From Janthinobacterium sp. GW458P (GTDB lineage: Bacteria; Pseudomonadota; Gammaproteobacteria; Burkholderiales; Burkholderiaceae_D), in assembly GCF_002127585.1 (NCBI RefSeq), contig NZ_NEGZ01000012.1, positions 10,157-74,156 on the forward strand: 64,000 nucleotides of DNA, written 5' to 3'. Below, piece by piece: positions 37,815-48,838 of the stretch; position 1 is the stretch's first letter, and each line of letters starts with the position of its first letter. The translations under genes and the position numbers were made by a program. The notes under the pieces are model-generated. The model had not been told where the DNA came from and did no database searches. It was given only the letters and a program-made list of their open reading frames with translations.

Positions 37815-40313
37815 CTACATCTTGTAGTTCAGCGAGACCAGCACGCTGCGCGGCACGCCGTAGCGCTCCAGGCCGCCCGACCAGGCATAGCCGAGTCCCT
37901 GGTAGTAGCGGCGATCGAGCACGTTGTCGACGTTCACGCGCAGCTGCAGCTGCTCGCTGAGGCGGTAGCCGGCCGTCAGGCCGACGATGGCGTAGCCGCC
38001 CTGTTGCGTCAGGTAAGCCGTGTCGCGGCGGTAGATCTTGTCCTGCGCGTACACGGAGGCGCCCAGGTTCCAGCGCGCCAGGCTGCCGCTCAGCTGCACA
38101 GTCGTGTACAGCTTGAACAACTGCTTCGGCTCGTCCGTGGCGATGCGCTGGCCGATATTCGCCGCCACGCTGTCCTGCGTGTACTTGGCCAGCACATAGG
38201 TGTAGCCGCCCGCGATCTGCCAGCCCGGCAACGGCGAGCCCGAGAGTTGCAAGTCGATGCCTTCGCTCTGCACTTTCCCGGCCGCGCGGGCGCAATAGAT
38301 GGCGCCGCCCGTCGGACAATTGACTTCGTCGGCCATGGCGCGGTTATTCTGCTTGATGCGGAACAGGGCGCCGCTGGCGTTGAGCCTGCCGCCGAAATAC
38401 TCCCCCTTGACGCCCAGTTCCAGGTTGGTGCCGCTCAGCGGCGGCAAGGTATTGCCCTGTACATCGAGCACGCTTTGCGGCTGGAAGATCTGCGTGCCGC
38501 TCGCATACACGGAATGATGTTGATCCACATCATAGACAATGCCCGCATACGGCGTAAATTTCGCGCTTTCCGTCAGGTCGCGGCGCCAGACGGGATTGGT
38601 CGAGTACCAGCCCGTGACGTCCTGCGCATACCAGCCGAAGCGCCCGCCCAGCACCAGGCGCAGCGGATCGGCCAGGCTGAAGTTGCCGGCCGCATACAGG
38701 CCCTTTTCGTCCGTCTTGCGGCCCCAGTTGTAGGGCTCGAACGCCGTGCCGCGCATCGGGTAGGCATACGGATTCCAGCTGCGGATGTCGATCACGCGCG
38801 TGCCCGCGCCCTCCCAGCTCTGGCCCGCGTCCGAATCGTCATGACGGTAGCTGGCGCCGACGATCACGTCATGCCGGCGGCCGAACCAGCTAACGGGGCC
38901 GCTCAGGCGCCAGTCCGCCACCACCTGTTGTGTGTTGTACTTCCAGCCCGTTTCCGACTGGTTCAATTGATATATCTCACCCTCGATGCGGCTGTTGGTG
39001 GTGTTGCGCGTCGATGAAGATGCGTCGATATGCGTGATGGCAAAGCGGCTGCGCCAGCCCTTCTCCAGCTGCGTTTCCAGGTCGGCGAAGACGACGTTGT
39101 TGTCGCGCTTCTGGAACGAGTCGGCATTGTTCAGGAAGGCCGAGCGGGGCAAGTCCATGTGGCGGCCATCGGGCAAGGTCGGCAAGCCGACGAACACGCC
39201 GTCGGTGCGGCTGTGCTGGCGCGAAAAGCCGATGCCGGCCGTGGTCGACGGCGTCAGGTCCGCCTCCAGAATCGCATACACGGTGCCGTTCCTGTTGCCC
39301 ACCACGTCGACGAAACTGTCGCTGTCGCGCCAGCCGGCCGCCACCCTGCCGCGCACGCTGCCCGAGGCGTTCAGGGCATTGCTGGCGTCCACCGTCCCTT
39401 GCTTGTCCTTCCAGCTGCCCACGTGGGCGGACGCGTTCAGCAGGGGCGTGGCCGTGGGGCGCTTGCGTATCATGTTGATGCTGCCCGACGGCGCGCCCGC
39501 CCCTTCCATCAGGCCCGTGGCGCCGCGCACCACTTCCACGCGGTCGTACATCAGCATGTCGGCCGAGACGTTGCGCTCATTAAAACCCGTGACATCGAGC
39601 GGCAAGCCGTCGACATTGACGTGGCTCAAGGCAAAGCCGCGCGCAAAGTATGTGGTTTCCTGCTCGGACACGCCCTGCGTCTTGCCGTAGATACCCGGCG
39701 TGGCGCGCGCCACGTCCTGCAAGGTGGTCAGTTCGAAATCCTCCATCTGCTGGCGCGAAATGACGCTGACCGTTTGCGGCGTGTGGCGCTGCGACAGGTT
39801 CAGCCCCGTGGCCGTCGACATGGCGCGCGCCGTGTACAAGCCCGTGCCTTCCGTGGCGCGGTCCGCCTCGGCGCTGACGACCACGGCAGGCATGCTGGCC
39901 AGGCCGCCATCGGCCGTGCTGGTCTTGATTTTTCGCAACAGGTAATTGCCCTTGCCGCCTTCCGCCACTTCGAGGCCGCTACCTTGCAGCAACGTCTGCA
40001 AACCGGCCATGACGCCATGGCGGCCCTGCAAGCCAGGCGTCGCCAGGCCGTCGAGGGCCACGCCCTGCGTCGACAGGTTCACGCCGGCGGCGACGGCAAA
40101 CGAGGCCAGCGCCTCGCGCAGGCTGCCGGCGGGAACGCGGTACTCGCGCACGGTGGCGGCGGGGCTGGCCTCGGCCGCCAGCGCCATTTGCGGCAAAGTG
40201 GCGCCAGCGGCGCCCATGGCGAGGAACACGGCCAGCGCGGCGCGCACGGCGCCGGCGGTGGGATGGAGCGCGGGTGGCGTCCACGGTGAAAATAAGCGGT
40301 GCTGCACAGCCAT
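37815..40313 (-). CDS. TonB-dependent siderophore receptor with secretin/TonB N-terminal domain
   Basis: 832 residues; AAGGG five bases before the ATG supports the start. A signal peptide ends about residue 47 (LAAEA). An STN signalling domain (about 55-130, SLREALASFAVAAGVNLS...LQTLLQGSGLEV) is followed by a plug (about 160-290) with QTVSVISRQQMEDF, and a barrel that ends in VSLNYKM. The STN domain transduces siderophore binding to a FecR anti-sigma factor, and both fecR and fecI lie directly upstream in the same direction. This is a FpvA/FecA-type autoregulated iron uptake system. The siderophore itself cannot be told from sequence. Confidence 0.94.
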   Translation of the reverse strand: MAVQHRLFSPWTPPALHPTAGAVRAALAVFLAMGAAGATLPQMALAAEASPAATVREYRVPAGSLREALASFAVAAGVNLSTQGVALDGLATPGLQGRHGVMAGLQTLLQGSGLEVAEGGKGNYLLRKIKTSTADGGLASMPAVVVSAEADRATEGTGLYTARAMSTATGLNLSQRHTPQTVSVISRQQMEDFELTTLQDVARATPGIYGKTQGVSEQETTYFARGFALSHVNVDGLPLDVTGFNERNVSADMLMYDRVEVVRGATGLMEGAGAPSGSINMIRKRPTATPLLNASAHVGSWKDKQGTVDASNALNASGSVRGRVAAGWRDSDSFVDVVGNRNGTVYAILEADLTPSTTAGIGFSRQHSRTDGVFVGLPTLPDGRHMDLPRSAFLNNADSFQKRDNNVVFADLETQLEKGWRSRFAITHIDASSSTRNTTNSRIEGEIYQLNQSETGWKYNTQQVVADWRLSGPVSWFGRRHDVIVGASYRHDDSDAGQSWEGAGTRVIDIRSWNPYAYPMRGTAFEPYNWGRKTDEKGLYAAGNFSLADPLRLVLGGRFGWYAQDVTGWYSTNPVWRRDLTESAKFTPYAGIVYDVDQHHSVYASGTQIFQPQSVLDVQGNTLPPLSGTNLELGVKGEYFGGRLNASGALFRIKQNNRAMADEVNCPTGGAIYCARAAGKVQSEGIDLQLSGSPLPGWQIAGGYTYVLAKYTQDSVAANIGQRIATDEPKQLFKLYTTVQLSGSLARWNLGASVYAQDKIYRRDTAYLTQQGGYAIVGLTAGYRLSEQLQLRVNVDNVLDRRYYQGLGYAWSGGLERYGVPRSVLVSLNYKM

Positions 40314-40414
40314 GTAGACCCTTTCGATGGTTCGGATTGTTCGTTCTCTACCTTGTATGACGAAGCAATCCGAAAAAAGGGACAGGGGAAATGCACATGA
40401 CGGCGCTTGGCGGC

Positions 40415-41383
40415 TTACGCCGCCTCGATGCTGATCCAGTAGCGCGTGCGGCGCGCCAGCCGGATCGGCAAGGCGCGTTGCAGCAACAGCAGGATCTTGT
40501 CCGGGTCGTGCAACTGGAAGATGCCGTCCACGGGCATGGCAGCGAGTGCCGGATCGCAGCGCAGCACGCCATAGCGGTAGCGCGCCACCTGTTCCAGCAC
40601 CTCGCCCAGCGGCATGCGCTCGGCGATCAGCACGCCCCGCAGCCAGGCATCCGCATGGGGCGCCAGCGGCGTCAAGGGAGAAACGCTCACGTCATCGAAA
40701 CTGCCCTGCCGGCCCGCATTGAGCCTGCGCAAGGCGCCCGGCGCCTGCGATGGCGCGATCTCGACGGCACCCTCGCTGACGCTCACCTGCGTGCGCGGCG
40801 CCAGTACGCTGCCGGCACGGCGCACGCTAAATTGCGTGCCCAGCGCGCGCACGGCGCCATTGCTGCTGCGCACGAAGAACGGACGCGCCGGCACGGCCCC
40901 GTCGTGCGCCGTGGCAACATGCAGTTCGCCCGCATGCAGGACCACCAGCCGCGCCGCGCCGTCAAAATGCACGTCGATGGCCGTGTCCGTATTGAGTACC
41001 AGTTGCGTGCCGTCGGGTAATGTCATGTGACGGATTTCGCCCCTGGCCGTGCGGATGGCAGCGCGCCACGCCTGCCAGGGCGCCGATTCGCTGGCCAGCC
41101 ACAGCGCCGGGCCGGCCGCGATCAGCCCGGCCAGGCCGTAGAGCACGGCGCGCCGCTGCGGCGACTGCGGCGCCGCCTCCGCCGTCTGGCGCAGCGCGGG
41201 GGGCACGCTGGCCAGGGTGCCGCAGACCAGCTCGGCCCGCTGCCAGGCCGCTGCGTGCGCGGGATCGCTGGCGCGCCAGTCCTGGAACGCTTGCTGTTCG
41301 TCAACGTTCAAGGGTCCCCCGTGCAGGCGCACCAGCCATTGCGCCGCCGCGCGCGCGGCACGCGGGTCGATGGCGGCGTTCAC
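40415..41383 (-). CDS. FecR-family anti-sigma factor
   Basis: 322 residues from a GTG that overlaps the sigma-factor stop (GTGA). The N-terminus has the FecR_N sequence AAQWLVRLHGGPLNVDEQQAFQDW with its Trp pairs. A membrane helix lies at about 99-117. The periplasmic FecR domain follows (TARGEIRHMTLPDGTQLVLNTDTAID, 138-163), and the C-terminus carries the STN-like DUF4880/DUF4974 region that contacts the receptor. It keeps the FecI-like sigma in check and activates it when the receptor is loaded. Confidence 0.93.
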   Translation of the reverse strand: MNAAIDPRAARAAAQWLVRLHGGPLNVDEQQAFQDWRASDPAHAAAWQRAELVCGTLASVPPALRQTAEAAPQSPQRRAVLYGLAGLIAAGPALWLASESAPWQAWRAAIRTARGEIRHMTLPDGTQLVLNTDTAIDVHFDGAARLVVLHAGELHVATAHDGAVPARPFFVRSSNGAVRALGTQFSVRRAGSVLAPRTQVSVSEGAVEIAPSQAPGALRRLNAGRQGSFDDVSVSPLTPLAPHADAWLRGVLIAERMPLGEVLEQVARYRYGVLRCDPALAAMPVDGIFQLHDPDKILLLLQRALPIRLARRTRYWISIEAA

Positions 41384-41886
41384 AGGATCAGGAGGATGCA
41401 GCGCTCGAATGCCTGCACCATGTAGCGCTTGATGCTGCGCTCGCTCACGGCCAGGCGCCGGGCGATTTCCCCGTACGCCATGCCGTCGACATGGGCCAGC
41501 AAAAAAGCGCTGCGCACCAGCGGCGGCAAGCCGTCGAGCATCGCGTCGATGCGCTGCAAGGTCTCCAATACCAGCAAACGCTCTTCCGGCGACTGCATCA
41601 GCAGATCGGGCTGCTGCGCCAGGGTCTCCAGCCACGCCTGCTCCAGCGACAGGCGGCGGTAATGGTCGATCAGCAGGCGCTGCGCCACGGTGGTCAGATA
41701 GGCGCGCGGTTCGCGCAGGCTCTGCCGGCCCTCGGGCGGCGCCGCCAGCAGGCGCACGAAGGTATCCTGCGCCAGGTCGGCCGCATGGTCGGCGCATTGC
41801 AGCTTGGCGCGCAGCCAGCGCATCAGCCAGCCGTGGTGATTGCTGTAAATAACTGCGATCGATTCGCCGGATGGCGCAATGTTCAC
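41380..41886 (-). CDS. FecI-like ECF sigma factor
   Basis: 168 residues from a GTG at 41886 with GGAG six bases upstream; the longer frame to 42000 would cover the Fur box, so I reject that start. Region 2 (IYSNHHGWLMRWLRAKLQCADHAADLAQDTFVRL) and region 4 (LDGLPPLVRSAFLLAHVDGMAYGEIARRLAVSERSIKRYM) are complete. It directs transcription of iron-uptake genes, probably the receptor operon here. It is followed by fecR with a four-base overlap. It is repressed by Fur under iron sufficiency if the box at 41958 is active. Confidence 0.94.
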   Translation of the reverse strand: MNIAPSGESIAVIYSNHHGWLMRWLRAKLQCADHAADLAQDTFVRLLAAPPEGRQSLREPRAYLTTVAQRLLIDHYRRLSLEQAWLETLAQQPDLLMQSPEERLLVLETLQRIDAMLDGLPPLVRSAFLLAHVDGMAYGEIARRLAVSERSIKRYMVQAFERCILLIL

Positions 41887-41957
41887 TAGGGACTCCGATG
41901 CGCTCAAGGCAAGGCGCGGCCACGATGACGGCCGGCCGCGAGGCAAGCGACTCAATT

Positions 41958-41976
41958 GATAATAATTCTCATTATC
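41958..41976 (-). promoter_or_regulatory. Fur box
   Basis: The 19-bp sequence read on the minus strand, GATAATGAGAATTATTATC, matches the classic Fur consensus GATAATGATAATCATTATC at 17 of 19 positions. It lies 72-90 bp upstream of the sigma-factor GTG, where it should cover the promoter. This makes the sigma/anti-sigma/receptor operon iron-repressed. Confidence 0.88.
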
Positions 41977-42132
41977 ACAAATCATTGCCGCCGGCGTCAA
42001 TGCCGGCGCCTGCCTGTCTTAGGAAACCGTTGTTTCAGCGCGGCGCCTGGCGATCCATCTACAGGCTCTTCGTGAAGGTGAAAATATAGCAAAGGGACAA
42101 GCGTACCGGCCGCACGTCTAGCGGCGCCTGAG

Positions 42133-42309
42133 TCAGGCCAGCTTGTGTTGATCCGGTTTTGCGGCCAGCGCGAAGGGAATGGCAAGCGGCCCCAGCAAAG
42201 TTACCAGAACGGCCCGCACAGCCGTGGTCTTCAAGGAGCGGCGCTTGGCAATGAAGAGGCAGGCGAAGGCCGACAGCGACCAGATCAAGGCAGGCAAGTA
42301 TTCAGTCAT
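42133..42309 (-). CDS. small membrane protein, hypothetical
   Basis: 58 residues from the second of two adjacent ATGs (42309; GGAG six bases before it). It is two hydrophobic helices (about 3-18 and 28-46) joined by a basic loop (AKRRSLKT), and it ends in a charged tail. The size and layout suggest a small inner-membrane protein; I know no family. It lies between the fecI promoter region and pyk, on the same strand as both but not obviously in an operon with either. Confidence 0.5.
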   Translation of the reverse strand: MTEYLPALIWSLSAFACLFIAKRRSLKTTAVRAVLVTLLGPLAIPFALAAKPDQHKLA

Positions 42310-42366
42310 CATGCACTCCGGATGCGCCCTGGCAGGCAGGAAAACCATGCTGACACGGAAATGCGG

Positions 42367-42405
42367 CCAGCGCAATGGCAGATTGGGCATCTGCCATTGC
42401 GCTGG
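42367..42405. repeat. 17-bp perfect inverted repeat downstream of pyk
   Basis: Arms 42367-42383 (CCAGCGCAATGGCAGAT) and 42389-42405 are exact reverse complements with a 5-base loop. The site is about 77 bp beyond the pyk stop on the minus strand. Only TTT follows the stem in that direction, so it may act as a transcription terminator or an RNA-stabilising hairpin, but not as a textbook one. The core differs from the GGGG palindromes elsewhere. Confidence 0.6.
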
Positions 42406-42481
42406 GCGGCCAACGGCCTGTCTTTCAGCCATTCTTAAGGCTGCAGGCGGCTGCCGGCCGGTGATATGGCCAGCAATACGG

Positions 42482-43942
42482 TCAGTGCTGGCCGATCTTC
42501 ATGATCTTCAGCGCGTTCGTGCCGCCCACCTTGCCCATCGGCTCGCCCCAGGTCAGCACGACGGTGTCGCCCTTGGCCACGACTTTATGTTCCAGCAGCA
42601 AGTCTTCCGCCTGCTGCAAGACCTTGTCGCGGTCCGTGCCCGACGTCAGTTCCACCGTGCTGACGTTGCGGTACAGGGCCAGCTTGCGGCGCGTGCCCAC
42701 GCTGGGGGTCAGCGCGACGATGGGGATGTCGATGTTGCAACGGCTCATCCACAGGGCAGTGGAGCCCGATTCCGTCAGGGTGGCAATGGCCTTGACGCGC
42801 AGGTGGTGGGCCGTAAACAGGGCGCCATAGGCGATAGACTGGTCGATGCGGGTGAATGTGGCGTTGAGGAAATCGGCGTCCAGCTTGCAGGTATCCCATT
42901 TTTCCGCGTCCAGGCAGATGGCGGCCATGGCTTCCACCGTTTCGATCGGATAGCGGCCCGAGGCCGTTTCCGCCGACGTCATGACGGCGTCCGTGCCATC
43001 GAGCACGGCATTGGCCACGTCCGACACTTCCGCGCGCGTCGGCACGGCGTTGACGATCATCGATTCCATCATCTGCGTTGCCGTAATGGCAAGCTTGTTC
43101 GACGCGCGCGCCATCTTGATCATGCGCTTCTGCAAAGCCGGCACGGCCGCATTGCCCACTTCCACGGCCAGGTCGCCGCGCGCCACCATGATGCCGTCCG
43201 AGGCATCCAAAATCTCTTGCAGGGCAGGAATGGCTTCCGCCCGTTCGATCTTGGCGATCATCATCGGCTTGTGGTCCCACGCTTCGCCGGCGATATTGGC
43301 CAGCTGGCGCGCCATGACCATGTCGGTGGCGTTTTTCGGGAAGGACACGGCCACGTAATCGGCCTGGAAACTCATCGCCGTCTTCACGTCTTCCATGTCC
43401 TTGGCCGTCAGGGCTGGCGCGGACAGGCCGCCGCCCTGGCGGTTGATGCCCTTGTTGTTCGACAACTCGCCGCCGATTTTCACGGTCGTGTGGATTTCGC
43501 TGCCGACGACCTTGTCCACCGTCAAGACGATGAGTCCATCGTTGAGCAACAATACGTCAGCGGCGCGCAAGTCGCGCGGCAATTCCTTGTAGTCGAGGCC
43601 GCAGCGCTCGATATTGCCCAGTTCGCCGTTTTCACCCCACTTGGCGTCGAGGATGAAGGCAGCGCCGTTTTCCAGGAAAATCTTGCCTTCTTCAAACTTG
43701 CCGACGCGAATCTTCGGGCCTTGCAAGTCGGCCATAATGGCCACTTCGCGGCCGCACAGCGCTGCCGCTTCACGCACCATGCGGGCGCGGTCGATATGGT
43801 CCTGCGCCTTGCCATGCGAGAAGTTCAGGCGCACGACGTCGACGCCGGCCTTGAACATGCGGACCAGGGTGTCGATATCGTTCGAGGCGGGGCCGATGGT
43901 GGAAACGATCTTGGTGGCGCGTTGCTGTACTTGCATGGTCAT
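42482..43942 (-). CDS. pyk: pyruvate kinase
   Basis: 486 residues from the ATG at 43942; another ATG six bases in (43936) is equally plausible. The N-terminal domain has ATKIVSTIGPAS and VVRLNFSHG, the barrel has VAVSFP, MIAKIERAEA and the signature MVARGDLAVEVG, and the C-terminal allosteric domain has LTESGSTALWMSR. It converts phosphoenolpyruvate and ADP to pyruvate and ATP, the last step of glycolysis. It is close to gapA and ppc, all on the minus strand; the gap to gapA is 90 bp. Confidence 0.96.
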   Translation of the reverse strand: MTMQVQQRATKIVSTIGPASNDIDTLVRMFKAGVDVVRLNFSHGKAQDHIDRARMVREAAALCGREVAIMADLQGPKIRVGKFEEGKIFLENGAAFILDAKWGENGELGNIERCGLDYKELPRDLRAADVLLLNDGLIVLTVDKVVGSEIHTTVKIGGELSNNKGINRQGGGLSAPALTAKDMEDVKTAMSFQADYVAVSFPKNATDMVMARQLANIAGEAWDHKPMMIAKIERAEAIPALQEILDASDGIMVARGDLAVEVGNAAVPALQKRMIKMARASNKLAITATQMMESMIVNAVPTRAEVSDVANAVLDGTDAVMTSAETASGRYPIETVEAMAAICLDAEKWDTCKLDADFLNATFTRIDQSIAYGALFTAHHLRVKAIATLTESGSTALWMSRCNIDIPIVALTPSVGTRRKLALYRNVSTVELTSGTDRDKVLQQAEDLLLEHKVVAKGDTVVLTWGEPMGKVGGTNALKIMKIGQH

Positions 43943-44032
43943 GGTGTGCTGCTTTCTATAAAGTTCGTGCTGCTGCAAGGGCCGGCCTTGTGGGCCGGCC
44001 GTCCTGGTGCGCTGGATCAGCGCTGGTTCTTC

Positions 44033-45043
44033 TTACTTGGCCGCCATCAGGGCGACCGTGGTGTCGAGCATGCGGTTCGAGAAGCCCCACTCGTTGTCGT
44101 ACCACGACGACACTTTCACGAGGCGGCCCGAGACCTTGGTCAGGGTCGCATCGAAGTTCGACGAGGCCGGGTTATGGTTGAAATCGATGGAAACGAGCGG
44201 TTCCGTCTGGTACGTCAAAATACCCTTCAGCGCGCCTTCCGACGCCGCTTTCAGCAAGGCATTCACCTCTTCCACCGTCGTATCGCGCTTGGCGATGAAG
44301 GACAGATCGACCAAGGAGACGTTGATGGTCGGCACGCGCACGGCAAAGCCATCGAGCTTGCCATTCAGTTCCGGCAAGACCAGGCCGACGGCAGCCGCCG
44401 CACCCGTCTTGGTGGGAATCATCGAATGCGTGGCCGAGCGGGCGCGGCGCAAGTCTTCATGCATCACGTCGGAGAGTACCTGGTCGTTCGTGTAGGCGTG
44501 CACGGTGGTCATCAGGCCAGATTCGATGCCGATGGCGTCGTTGAGCGGTTTTACCAGTGGCGCGAGGCAATTCGTCGTGCACGACGCGTTGGAAATGACC
44601 GTGTCCGATGCCTTCAAGACATGCTGGTTGACGCCGAACACGATGGTGGCGTCCACGTCCTTGCCGCCCGGCGCGGAAATGATGACTTTCTTTGCGCCGC
44701 CCTTCAGGTGGGCCGAGGCTTTTTCCTTGGTGGTGAAGAAACCCGTGCATTCGAGCACGACGTCGACGCCCAGCTCGCCCCAAGGGATCAGCGCCGGGTC
44801 GCGCTGCGCGAAGACGCGGATGCGGTCGCCGTTGACGAGCATGTTCTCGCCATCGATGGTGACGACGCCGGGAAACTTGCCGTGCACCGTGTCGTAGCGC
44901 GTCAGATGCGCATTCGACTTGGCGTCGCCCAGGTCGTTGATGGCGACGATTTCGATATCCTGCTGCTTGCCGCCTTCATAAAACGCGCGCAAGACATTGC
45001 GGCCGATGCGGCCATAGCCATTGATGGCAACTTTGATGGTCAT
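44033..45043 (-). CDS. gapA: type I glyceraldehyde-3-phosphate dehydrogenase
   Basis: 336 residues; AAGGAG five bases before the ATG at 45043 fixes the start, and the longer frame to 45277 is not used. NAD-binding [12 protein letters not shown] is at 10-21, catalytic C155 is in [12 protein letters not shown], and H182 in TTVHAYT. INDLGD (35-40) suits NAD rather than NADP use. It carries out the phosphorylating oxidation in glycolysis and its reverse in gluconeogenesis. A palindromic element sits 57-122 bp upstream of the start. Confidence 0.97.
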   Translation of the reverse strand: MTIKVAINGYGRIGRNVLRAFYEGGKQQDIEIVAINDLGDAKSNAHLTRYDTVHGKFPGVVTIDGENMLVNGDRIRVFAQRDPALIPWGELGVDVVLECTGFFTTKEKASAHLKGGAKKVIISAPGGKDVDATIVFGVNQHVLKASDTVISNASCTTNCLAPLVKPLNDAIGIESGLMTTVHAYTNDQVLSDVMHEDLRRARSATHSMIPTKTGAAAAVGLVLPELNGKLDGFAVRVPTINVSLVDLSFIAKRDTTVEEVNALLKAASEGALKGILTYQTEPLVSIDFNHNPASSNFDATLTKVSGRLVKVSSWYDNEWGFSNRMLDTTVALMAAK

Positions 45044-45099
45044 GCTGTCTCCTTGTTGTTTTCTACTGAGTTCGTAAAGCCAACCCAAGTGCAAGTACC

Positions 45100-45165
45100 G
45101 GGGTCGTACCCTGAGGGGGAATACGCCCCAGTGGGGCGCATTCCGATCACGCAGTGAACGACCCC
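45100..45165. repeat. nested palindromic element between ppc and gapA
   Basis: The outer arms GGGGTCGT (45100-45107) and ACGACCCC (45158-45165) are exact complements. Inside is a second stem, GGAATACGCCCCA (45118-45130) with 45132-45144, 12 of 13 paired. It sits in the 148-bp gap between the ppc stop (45192) and the gapA start. It could fold at the end of the ppc transcript or in the gapA leader. The GGGGTC core links it to the element at 15918. Confidence 0.6.
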
Positions 45166-45191
45166 AGCCCTCGCTGTTGGGCTTGATTTCA

Positions 45192-47945
<2,754 letters not shown>

Positions 47946-48305
47946 GGTATTCATTTCCTGGGGCGGCCACGCCGGCACCGCACAGATTGCGTAGTACGCG
48001 CTTCCCGGCCCGGGAAACGCCCATCATCCGATTTGTAGTAAATTTACCTTATTGTTTCACCATCCTCTTGATTTCAATCAATCAAATTCATGCTCCAAGG
48101 GCTTTACAGGGCAGACAAGCTGTTTATCAGGGCAACAATATGAAAATTTACTACGCATTTGAACGAAAGGCAATCAACTTTTGTCTTTCCATGCAGGAAA
48201 GTGACGGCCCCGTGCACAGGCAAGCGGCGGTGCTGGCCCGCTTTTGCTGTATGCTGGCGTCTTGAAACAGGCATGTAATCCACATGTTCACTAACCATAC
48301 GCCCC
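47946..48305. other. 360-bp divergent intergenic region between ppc and nsrR
   Basis: No convincing gene is seen. The part 48030-48180 is AT-rich and probably holds the ppc promoter. An open frame of 41 codons starts at 48140 but has no good ribosome site. A short dyad CATGT-AATCC-ACATG (48272-48286) lies 20-34 bp before the nsrR start and could be an autoregulatory site. Confidence 0.45.
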
Positions 48306-48761
48306 ATGCGCCTGACCGCCTATACCGATTACACCCTGCGCACGCTGATGTACCTGGGCGTGCACCGCGACCGCCTCGTCACCATCCAGGACATCGCCGA
48401 CCTGCATGCGATCTCGAAAAATCACCTGATGAAGGTGGTGCACCAGCTAGGCCTGTCAGGCATCGTGGAAACCGTGCGCGGGAGAAATGGCGGCCTGCGC
48501 CTGGCGCGCGACCCGGCAGAGATCAATATCGGCACGGTCGTGCGCGAGACGGAAAGTGATTTCTTCATGGCCGAATGTTTCAACAAAGACAATAATACCT
48601 GCCCGCTGACGCCCGATTGCCTGCTGAAGGCCAAGCTGGGCCAGGCCACGGCGGCCTTCCTGGCCGTGCTCGACACGGTAACGCTGGCCTCGATACTCGA
48701 AGCGGCGCCGGGCGTGCCGGCGCTGGCGGCGGGCGTGATTCCCTTGCGCGTGGCCAAGTAA
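48306..48761 (+). CDS. nsrR: Rrf2-family regulator, NsrR-type nitric-oxide sensor
   Basis: 151 residues. The winged helix at the N-terminus (LTAYTDYTLRTLMYLG, then HAISKNHLMKVVHQLGL and the wing RGRNGGLRL) is typical of Rrf2. Three cysteines, C91, C99 and C105 (AECFNKDNNTCPLTPDC), should hold the [Fe-S] cluster that NO destroys. NsrR then releases genes such as hmp. The hmp and hemerythrin genes lie 2-4 kb away and a matching operator is seen at 52661, supporting this identity. The gene stands alone and ends in a bidirectional terminator. Confidence 0.88.
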   Translation: MRLTAYTDYTLRTLMYLGVHRDRLVTIQDIADLHAISKNHLMKVVHQLGLSGIVETVRGRNGGLRLARDPAEINIGTVVRETESDFFMAECFNKDNNTCPLTPDCLLKAKLGQATAAFLAVLDTVTLASILEAAPGVPALAAGVIPLRVAK

Positions 48762-48789
48762 GGGTCAGGTAAGCGCGTGCCAAAAACAA

Positions 48790-48813
48790 CAATGCCCGGC
48801 GAACCGGGCATTG
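48790..48813. terminator. bidirectional intrinsic terminator
   Basis: A perfect 10-bp stem CAATGCCCGG with loop CGAA lies between the convergent nsrR and actP ends. TTT follows on the plus side, and TTGTTTTTGG follows on the minus side, so the stronger direction is minus, i.e. after actP. Confidence 0.75.
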
Positions 48814-48838
48814 TTTCCTGCAGTAATGACCTACAACA

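Noticed and set aside
41887-42000. An upstream extension of the FecI-like sigma factor
   Set aside because: It would start inside or beyond the Fur box and has no ribosome site; the GTG at 41886 has a good one.
42367-42405. A strong intrinsic terminator for pyk
   Set aside because: The 17-bp stem is real, but only three T residues follow on the minus strand, so I list it as an inverted repeat and not as a proven terminator.
48140-48265. A 41-codon ORF in the ppc-nsrR gap
   Set aside because: It has a weak ribosome site, three cysteines but no membrane or signal segment, and no family resemblance. I treat it as chance.
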